A stretch of 8,250 nt of DNA from Chloroflexota bacterium (GTDB taxonomy: Bacteria; Chloroflexota; Anaerolineae; Promineifilales; Promineifilaceae). Shown piece after piece: positions 1 to 5,213 of the stretch (position 1 is the stretch's first letter; the number at the start of each line of letters is the position of its first letter). Both the position numbers and the translations under genes were made by a program. The notes under the pieces were generated by a model, which did no database searches, was not told the origin of the DNA, and saw only the letters and a program-made list of their open reading frames with translations. The stretch covers positions 2,666,690 through 2,674,939 of the forward strand of contig CP070688.1 in NCBI GenBank assembly GCA_020353135.1, read 5' to 3'.

Positions 1-198
1 CTGGCTGTGGACGGCGATCTGGTGCTGGAAATCATAGACGACGGCATTGGCTTACCGGCGGATAGATCGTCGGGAATTGGTCAACGGTCCATGCGGGAAC
101 GAGCGGCCGAACTGGGCGGTACGTGCACGATAGAGTCTCCGTCTGGCGAAGGCGTTCGGGTCCAGGCCAGATTGCCGCTTAATGGACAAAAAACATGA
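1..198 (+). CDS. Sensor histidine kinase, C-terminal end (partial, NarL/DegS type)
   Basis: This is the last 65 codons of a gene that begins left of the window. The fragment is the end of a HATPase_c (GHKL) ATP-binding domain. It shows the G1 box DDGIGL, a G2-like GIGQRSMRERA segment, and the closing strands GEGVRVQARLPL. The MRERA variant of the G2 region is typical of HisKA_3 kinases (NarX, DegS, LiaS type), which autophosphorylate on histidine and pass phosphate to a NarL-type regulator. The sensor region, phospho-histidine and N box lie outside the window, so the signal cannot be inferred. The TGA stop overlaps the ATG of the response regulator as ATGA (195-198), which implies translational coupling and a cognate pair. 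The family call is firm from the motifs and the partner gene. Confidence 0.9.
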   Translation: MAVDGDLVLEIIDDGIGLPADRSSGIGQRSMRERAAELGGTCTIESPSGEGVRVQARLPLNGQKT

Positions 199-854
199 GC
201 TCGCCAAGAATTCAAGTTCTGGTAGCCGAAGATTCCAAGGCCTTCCGCGATGGGTTGCGAGTTCTGTTGAAGGCGACGTCCGATATGACCCTGGTGGGTG
301 AATCGATCAACGGGCTTGAGGCTGTCAATCAGGCCAAACGCATCCAACCAGATGTGATCCTCATGGATTTACACATGCCTGATCTAAACGGCATAGAAGC
401 GACCCGGCGAATCCTGCTCACCAGCCCCCACATCGCCATTCTCGTCCTGACCATGTATGACGACGATGAATCCGTCTTCGCCGCCATGCGAGCCGGCGCG
501 CGCGGTTACTTGCTCAAAGGCGCGCTGAAGAATGAGATTCAACGGGCGATTCGCGGCGTCGCCGCCGGCGAAGCCATCTTCGGCCCGGCCGTGGCCCAAC
601 GTATGGCGGCTTATTTCGCACAGATGCCGCCGGCGGCGGCCAGTGCTTTTCCCGAGCTGACGGAACGTGAACAGGAGATCTTGCAGCTCATCGCCCAGCA
701 CCAAACGAACCAGGAGATTGCCCAAAAACTCCAGATCAGTCCCAAGACGGTCCGCAATCACGTCTCAAATATTTTCGCCAAGCTGCAGGTCGCCGGCCGG
801 GCCGAGGCGATCGCCCGGGCCCGTGACGCCGGACTGGGACGAGACGCCGCGTAG
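195..854 (+). CDS. NarL/FixJ-family response regulator (REC + LuxR-type HTH)
   Basis: This 219-residue protein has the standard length and layout of a NarL-family transcription regulator. The receiver domain spans about residues 5-122, with acidic pair E12-D13, phospho-acceptor D58 in DVILMDLHMP, switch T86 and conserved K108 in GYLLKG. A short Ala/Pro-rich linker (about 143-153) leads to a LuxR-type four-helix DNA-binding domain at about 154-215, recognisable by LTEREQEILQLIA and the recognition-helix region SPKTVRNHVSNIFAKL. Phosphorylation by the upstream kinase should promote dimerisation and DNA binding. The start is the ATG overlapping the kinase stop. The ribosome-binding site before it is weak (TGGA), which fits reinitiation after the kinase. 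Its target genes are unknown. The minus-strand operon converges on it rather than sharing a promoter, so regulation of that operon by this protein is possible but not shown. Confidence 0.96.
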   Translation: MSSPRIQVLVAEDSKAFRDGLRVLLKATSDMTLVGESINGLEAVNQAKRIQPDVILMDLHMPDLNGIEATRRILLTSPHIAILVLTMYDDDESVFAAMRAGARGYLLKGALKNEIQRAIRGVAAGEAIFGPAVAQRMAAYFAQMPPAAASAFPELTEREQEILQLIAQHQTNQEIAQKLQISPKTVRNHVSNIFAKLQVAGRAEAIARARDAGLGRDAA

Positions 855-886
855 ACAGGCACCCCCAACATACAGCCGCGTCTCGT
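839..886. terminator. Inverted repeat between convergent genes, candidate terminator
   Basis: A perfect 9-bp inverted repeat pairs ACGAGACGC (839-847) with GCGTCTCGT (878-886). The roughly 30-nt loop contains the response regulator's stop codon. It sits at the meeting point of the + strand regulator gene and the - strand glycosyltransferase gene, where a terminator serving one or both directions would be expected. On the + strand a weak T-rich stretch (TATTTCTTCC) follows about 10 nt after the stem. On the - strand no T tract follows. The long loop and poor T run make this a weak intrinsic terminator, and it could be a chance repeat. The rest of the 59-bp gap (855-913) shows nothing else. Confidence 0.4.
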
Positions 887-913
887 GGCGGAGTGTATTT
901 CTTCCTACTCCAG

Positions 914-2053
914 TTATAAGCCGGCGCGCTGCAATAAGTAAGCCAAAACGACGTCGGAATTAAAGCGCTCTTCCGCCAGCTTTCTCGCCGCCTGGCAGTG
1001 GACCAGGTAATCGCCGTTGATAGCCACGATGCCGGCGACGGCCTCCTCAAGCGTCGCGAATGTGAGCAATCCTTCACCGGTCGGAACATAGGGTTCGATT
1101 CCGGTGGATTGGACCAGGGCAGGTTTGCCGGATGCCAAGTAGCAGGCGGTCCGATCGCTGATCCAGCCGGCGTTTGCCCTCACATACCCGCCCTTTGCGA
1201 CGCTAAATTCCGCCCTTGAAGATTGAATAAATTCACGGTAACTGTGAGGATCGCCAGCATGCAAAAATGGATCCAGAATACGCCAGTCATTGCGGTGCAG
1301 AAGCCCGATTTCCTCGTGGTCGATCTGATAAATAGTCAGGGCCGGTTCCAGGCGTTGATTGGCTCGGAGAGGGAGCTGGACAAAACGTAAGAACTCATCC
1401 CGCTTGCCGCCATAATACTCGCCCTCGTAGCTGGCTCGCTGATCGCCCCACCAGTCGCCAACTGTGGAAAAGCGCTCGTTTTGCTCGTCAATACAGGCCG
1501 GCCACTGATCCAAAAACACCGGCGGCAAGATCGGGTGCCATTCGAAGCCCAGTGCCGGCATCGCGCTTTCCGGGCGGCCGATCGTTTGGCCTACGGTGAA
1601 GAAGATATTGAACTGATCCAGACCCATGTCCAACTGCTCCGCCCAAATCTGGGTGAAGCCGGGATCGACGTCGATGTAAGCCCGCCGCTCGATCTGCTTC
1701 AGGGGGGATCCATTTGGAATGCCCTTGCCACTAATGCCGATCAACAGATCGGTTCGGGCCGCTAGCTCCTGGAGTGTATTTTCTGACATGCCGTAATAGC
1801 GGCGACCGCCCTCGAAAACGACACAGGCTCGTTCCGAGAATTCGAAATCCCGGGCCGTGCCGACGAAGCGTTTCACCAGGTATTCCAGGCTGTGAACTTG
1901 TTTTTGAGGGTCCGGCCGGTCTAAATAATCGATCCAGTAGGCGTCGACACCCAACTTCAATAAGCCCAGTAGATACTGCATCGGCACCCAGGTAGAGCCG
2001 GCAAAATCCGGCCAGCTGGACCACATTTGCGTGAGGATGATGACCCTAGTCAC
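914..2053 (-). CDS. GT-B fold glycosyltransferase, CgeB-like
   Basis: This is a 379-residue protein if read from the GTG at 2053. The N-terminus (TRVIILTQMW, then FAGSTWVPMQYLLGLLKLG at about 18-35) looks like the first Rossmann-type domain of a GT-B glycosyltransferase. Residues about 280-345 (EFSVAKGGYVRANAGWISDR, then CYLASGKPALVQ, then a GLLTF segment and an acidic helix) match the nucleotide-sugar binding half seen in CgeB-like and Glyco_trans_1_2 proteins. The likely reaction is sugar transfer from a nucleotide donor to an unknown acceptor. No signal peptide or membrane helix is seen, so it should act in the cytoplasm. GTG is preferred to the in-frame ATG at 2128 because an AGGAGG lies 11 nt before it, the overlap with the upstream kinase gene shrinks to 8 nt, and the extra N-terminal residues are unlike the family. 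It is the last gene of the minus-strand run. Confidence 0.75.
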   Translation of the reverse strand: MTRVIILTQMWSSWPDFAGSTWVPMQYLLGLLKLGVDAYWIDYLDRPDPQKQVHSLEYLVKRFVGTARDFEFSERACVVFEGGRRYYGMSENTLQELAARTDLLIGISGKGIPNGSPLKQIERRAYIDVDPGFTQIWAEQLDMGLDQFNIFFTVGQTIGRPESAMPALGFEWHPILPPVFLDQWPACIDEQNERFSTVGDWWGDQRASYEGEYYGGKRDEFLRFVQLPLRANQRLEPALTIYQIDHEEIGLLHRNDWRILDPFLHAGDPHSYREFIQSSRAEFSVAKGGYVRANAGWISDRTACYLASGKPALVQSTGIEPYVPTGEGLLTFATLEEAVAGIVAINGDYLVHCQAARKLAEERFNSDVVLAYLLQRAGL

Positions 2054-3128
2054 CGCCGTCGTCGCCTCCTGGTGGCTGGCCGGAATCTTCTGATAGCACC
2101 GGTCGCAAAGCATTGAACCATGTTTCAATTTCGCTCAAAGCGTCGAATCCCCAGGAGGTATCGCCGTCGAGAATGGCTAGCGCTGGCCAGATCAGACGAT
2201 TGGTGATGCGCGATAATTCAGCCGTTTCGAATAGCTGATTCCATAGCGAGACAGACAGCCGCGGCCAGCCCAGGTCCGCCACGGCATCAAGGTAGCTATC
2301 GACTATCCAGCTTCGCTCTCCTTCTGGGAAACGCAGTAGAAAGGTAGATAGATCGTAACTGACCGGGCCAACAGCAGCATGATCCCAGTCGATGAAGCGC
2401 ACGATCGGCTCCACTTTCGCCTGCAAGACGAAGACGTTGCTGATCCATAAATCGCCATGCAACAGCGTTTCAGAACCACCAGCCCTCTGAAGCAGCTCGG
2501 CGCGCTGCGGCCTGGTCGCCTCCAACTGGTCGAGTCGCTCTAGCAGGCGTTCTCTCAACGCGCGATGCTCAGGTTTCAGGACGACGGCCGGGGTCCGGAT
2601 GGCCTCGATGCAGCGCTGAGCGTCGCGCACATTGCTCGCGTAAAAGGGCATGCCCAACTCCCCGCCCCAGAGCCGAACTTCGGCCAGCAAGGGATGCTCG
2701 GCAAAACGCTTGTGCAGTCGAGCGATGGACTCGACGGCCTTCTGCACGCTGCTCCTTCGGCCCTTTTGCGATTCCAGCGTTCGGCCACCCAAGTCTTCGA
2801 GCGCCAACCAGGTCGCTTGACCATCCGCTTCAGGCGCCATACCCAATAGCCGGGGCGCGCTGCCGGCCATGCCCCCAGCCGGTAGCCAACGCTGTACGAC
2901 CAGCCGGTTTCGCTGGGCGACGTCAGGATCGAGCCGTTTCACCACCATAGCGCGCGACTGCTTGCCAATTTGATAATGTAACCGGTACACATGCGCTTTG
3001 AGCTTTTCCACTTTAACGAGCTGCCCGCCGCCTTGCTCCGAGTCAATAAGGCGCCCTAGCAGATCGCGCAATGCCGGCGCCTCCAGCCCTTTGTCATCGC
3101 CTGTGAATCGTTCGAGATCTGCGATCAT
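2046..3128 (-). CDS. APH-fold phosphotransferase, third kinase of the operon
   Basis: This 360-residue protein belongs to the aminoglycoside phosphotransferase/choline kinase superfamily (APH, PF01636 type). Residue K64 in AMVVKR is the likely ATP-contacting lysine. The hinge is WLALEDLGG (about 107-115). The Brenner motif HGDLWISN (224-231) supplies catalytic D226 and N231, and D247 in FIDWDHAAVGPVSYDL is the metal-binding aspartate. All core residues are present, so it should be an active ATP-dependent kinase of a small hydroxylated molecule such as a sugar, amino alcohol or glycoside; the substrate cannot be read from sequence. ATG 3128 is the first start after an in-frame TGA and has only a weak ribosome-binding site. 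Its HGDLW/DWD motif version differs from the HGxFR/DWE version of the two kinases upstream, so it is the most divergent of the three. It overlaps the glycosyltransferase gene by 8 nt. Confidence 0.88.
   Translation of the reverse strand: MIADLERFTGDDKGLEAPALRDLLGRLIDSEQGGGQLVKVEKLKAHVYRLHYQIGKQSRAMVVKRLDPDVAQRNRLVVQRWLPAGGMAGSAPRLLGMAPEADGQATWLALEDLGGRTLESQKGRRSSVQKAVESIARLHKRFAEHPLLAEVRLWGGELGMPFYASNVRDAQRCIEAIRTPAVVLKPEHRALRERLLERLDQLEATRPQRAELLQRAGGSETLLHGDLWISNVFVLQAKVEPIVRFIDWDHAAVGPVSYDLSTFLLRFPEGERSWIVDSYLDAVADLGWPRLSVSLWNQLFETAELSRITNRLIWPALAILDGDTSWGFDALSEIETWFNALRPVLSEDSGQPPGGDDGGD
2065..2070 (-). promoter_or_regulatory. Ribosome-binding site that fixes the GTG start at 2053
   Basis: On the minus strand this is a perfect AGGAGG, placed 11 nt before GTG (2053-2051) and inside the last codons of the upstream kinase gene. 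It is the strongest Shine-Dalgarno match seen before any gene here and decides the start in favour of GTG over the ATG at 2128. The kinase's Gly/Asp-rich last residues (PPGGDDGGD) are encoded by this same stretch. Confidence 0.7.
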
Positions 3129-3196
3129 GAGTCTATTTCATGGTCGATAGCGCGGCCCGTTTGAGTGCGCGGCGCTGGTCCAGAATTACACGCTGT
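3129..3196 (-). other. 68-nt intergenic gap inside the operon
   Basis: This is the longest gap between genes of the minus-strand run. I see no convincing -35/-10 pair, no clear hairpin with a T tract, and no strong ribosome-binding site for the kinase gene that follows. A tiny ATG-AAA-TAG reading lies just before that gene's ATG, in another frame. An internal promoter cannot be excluded. Confidence 0.4.
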
Positions 3197-4174
3197 TTAA
3201 CAAGACCAGTAGCCGGCGCGAATGGCCACCGCCAGGTTCTTTTCGTAGGTGTCAAGCAAACTCACGGCCTTCGCCGTCGAATCATAAGGCAGGCTCATGC
3301 TAGCCCAGGCAACGGCTGCCAGCCGGCGGAACAGATACCCGATGACAACCATGCGCTCTAGCTGTGGTTTATCCATGTTGGGCCAGGCGGCGGCTACGAT
3401 TTGCCGGTAAATCTCCAGGTTTATCAAGCTGCCGGCGTATCTGTCCCGCGATGGCGCCAGGTCGGGGGCCGGCACGCCCCATCCAGCCATCTCCCAATCT
3501 AGCGGGTAGATGACGCTCCCTCCGGCTTCCTGGCGTACGAAAACATTCTTCGGCCGGAAGTCGCCGTGAACAAGCGTGCAAGGGATTTCCTCGCAAGCTG
3601 CCGCGACCCGGTCCCAGCACGCGGCGATCTCGTCTAGCCGCTTCGCCGCCGCCAACAATACAGTTCGATCCTCCTCGCTCAGCACCGGATTTCCTAGATT
3701 ATCCAGGATGTTTTTCCGTCCTGAGTCAAGATGGTTGAAATAATGACCCGGACCACGATCTGCCAGTCCGGCCGGCTTGACGACTGCGGCATTGGCGTGA
3801 AGTCGCCCCAACCAGGTCGAGACGGCGGCTTGCTGCTCGGGATCGCTGTGATCGATGCGCTGGTCGCCGATGTCTTCGAGAAATAGCCAGCACAACTGTT
3901 CGTCATCTCGGGCGTAACCGTAGTATCGAGGCGCCGACACAGGAAGTTGCGGTAGGATCTGTCGGTACAAGAAGTCCTCGACCCGCCCGGTGGAAAGATA
4001 GCATCTCTTGGCGATGACCGGCCGGCCAACAGTGCCGACCCCGTGCAACCTGAACACGGACCGCCTGCGGGTTGCTCCTTTCAGGGGTTCAACGTGGGAG
4101 GGCGCCAGGCCTTCACCGTTGAATCGCATCCAGGCTGAAACCGCCGGGTGCTGCATAACTTCTAGACAACTCAT
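3197..4174 (-). CDS. APH-fold phosphotransferase, second kinase of the operon
   Basis: This 325-residue kinase-like protein is of the APH superfamily. Visible elements are lysine K56 in PVIAKR, the hinge WLFLEDIGDQR (about 96-106), the catalytic motif HGDFRPKN (203-210, with D205 and N210), and metal ligand D226 in YPLDWEMAGWG. Every core residue is present, so catalysis is expected. The HGDFRPKN/DWE pair is nearly the same as the HGSFRPQN/DWE pair of the kinase just upstream, which suggests these two share a closer ancestor and arose by tandem duplication, although the rest has diverged strongly. The ATG at 4174 follows the upstream stop by 19 nt, with GGAG 11 nt before it. A gap of 68 nt follows before the next kinase gene. 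The substrate is unknown. Nothing singles out aminoglycosides, so a resistance role should not be assumed. Confidence 0.88.
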   Translation of the reverse strand: MSCLEVMQHPAVSAWMRFNGEGLAPSHVEPLKGATRRRSVFRLHGVGTVGRPVIAKRCYLSTGRVEDFLYRQILPQLPVSAPRYYGYARDDEQLCWLFLEDIGDQRIDHSDPEQQAAVSTWLGRLHANAAVVKPAGLADRGPGHYFNHLDSGRKNILDNLGNPVLSEEDRTVLLAAAKRLDEIAACWDRVAAACEEIPCTLVHGDFRPKNVFVRQEAGGSVIYPLDWEMAGWGVPAPDLAPSRDRYAGSLINLEIYRQIVAAAWPNMDKPQLERMVVIGYLFRRLAAVAWASMSLPYDSTAKAVSLLDTYEKNLAVAIRAGYWSC

Positions 4175-4185
4175 GTATCAACCAT

Positions 4186-4189
4186 CTCC
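4186..4189 (-). promoter_or_regulatory. Ribosome-binding site of the second kinase gene
   Basis: GGAG on the minus strand lies in the 19-nt space between the stop of the first kinase gene and the ATG at 4174, with an 11-nt spacer. It supports ATG 4174 as the start. Confidence 0.55.
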
Positions 4190-4193
4190 ATCG

Positions 4194-5213
4194 TTATGGT
4201 GTGATGGTCCCGTCGAAAAGCTCATCTTTGACTTTTTCTGCCATGCCCAGCAATTTGAACACCGTCTCTTCGGAGAAATTGAAGCTGGCCGAGTCGCCCA
4301 ATGATTTGATGGTTTTGTGCAAGCGGAAACAGTTGACGATGAATAGCAGTTCCTCTTCTTCTGGAACATGTACGCCATTGCGCGTGGCTTGTTGGCGATA
4401 GGCGCCTGTCATCTGCTGCAGCTTTGGTGGTCGAAAACCATCCAAAATGAATGCCAGATCGTACAAGGGCGCACCATAGGCGGCCAGTTCCCAGTCGATT
4501 GGACAGATCCTATTCGGTGACTGCACCAGGATGTTCTGCGGACGAAATGATCCGTGAACCAGCGTTCGCGGTTGCCTTACCATTACCTCGATCACCCGAT
4601 CATAATCCCGCAGAATAGCCTCCAGGCGGCCGGCACATTCCGGCTTGAAGTAGGCCATCGACGCCCGGGCTAGCGTGGCTTTCGATTGGAAAAAGGTCGC
4701 TTCGTGCTGCATCAAGTAATTGTAGCTGGCGAGGCGATTTGCTGACGGCAAGTAATATCCATGCAAACGGCCGAGCCAGGCGGCTGCCTTGATCCAATCT
4801 TCCAATCCGAGCGATCGTAGCTCTACGGCCTCAAGGTACTCGATCAACAACCAATACCGTTCCTGCTCCGGATCCCAAATTTCGCCGAAGTAACCGGCCG
4901 TATCCAGCGCTGCACTATCAAGTAGCTCCTGGTAGACGCGGACTTCCCGCCTACGTCGCGCGGGCAGATCATCTTTTGGAAGCCGGGAAGTGGCAAAGTC
5001 TTTCAAGTAGATCTTCTTGCTATTCCCTGAGTCAAATTGCACGGTCAAAAGCCAGGCCGGGAAGGAGGTCGATTCGTTGAAGGGCTCACACTTGAGTCCG
5101 GCGATCTTCGCCATGGACGAAGACCGGGCGGAAGCGCGGTCTTTCTTATCGAGAACCAGATGTTCGCCCAGGATTGTCCTCAAGGCATCGGTGCCTGGTA
5201 GATCAGTTGTCAT
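4194..5213 (-). CDS. APH-fold protein lacking the catalytic Asp, first kinase of the operon
   Basis: This 339-residue protein has the APH superfamily layout: likely ATP lysine K71 in IYLKDF, hinge WLLIEYL (121-127), Brenner-loop HGSFRPQN (220-227), metal-ligand D240 in CPIDWELAAYG, then the helical C-terminal lobe. The striking point is S222 where the family has its catalytic aspartate (HGD); the codon is TCA at 4550-4548, at least two base changes from an Asp codon. H220, N227 and D240 are kept, so ATP binding may survive while phosphotransfer is doubtful. It may act as a pseudokinase, a regulator or binding partner of the neighbouring kinases, or a kinase using another base. The frame is intact and full length, so this is not a decayed gene. 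ATG 5213 overlaps the exporter stop as ATGA and has AGGAAG six nt before it, which implies coupled translation with the exporter. Confidence 0.85.
   Translation of the reverse strand: MTTDLPGTDALRTILGEHLVLDKKDRASARSSSMAKIAGLKCEPFNESTSFPAWLLTVQFDSGNSKKIYLKDFATSRLPKDDLPARRRREVRVYQELLDSAALDTAGYFGEIWDPEQERYWLLIEYLEAVELRSLGLEDWIKAAAWLGRLHGYYLPSANRLASYNYLMQHEATFFQSKATLARASMAYFKPECAGRLEAILRDYDRVIEVMVRQPRTLVHGSFRPQNILVQSPNRICPIDWELAAYGAPLYDLAFILDGFRPPKLQQMTGAYRQQATRNGVHVPEEEELLFIVNCFRLHKTIKSLGDSASFNFSEETVFKLLGMAEKVKDELFDGTITP

Noticed and set aside
384..761. Minus-strand 125-codon frame inside the response regulator gene
   Set aside because: It is fully antisense to a regulator with intact motifs and shows no domain of its own.
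914..2128. ATG at 2128 as start of the CgeB-like glycosyltransferase
   Set aside because: It would overlap the kinase gene by 83 nt and add 25 residues unlike the family. The GTG at 2053 has AGGAGG 11 nt upstream and a short overlap.
2046..5213. Aminoglycoside-resistance genes
   Set aside because: The APH fold is shared by many metabolic kinases. Three divergent copies between glycosyltransferase and exporter genes, one without the catalytic Asp, do not look like a resistance cassette, and no integron or transposon context is seen.
4194..5213. Calling the HGS kinase a pseudogene
   Set aside because: The frame is full length, with good ribosome-binding site and coupling, and the other core residues are kept; loss of one catalytic residue alone fits a pseudokinase better than decay.
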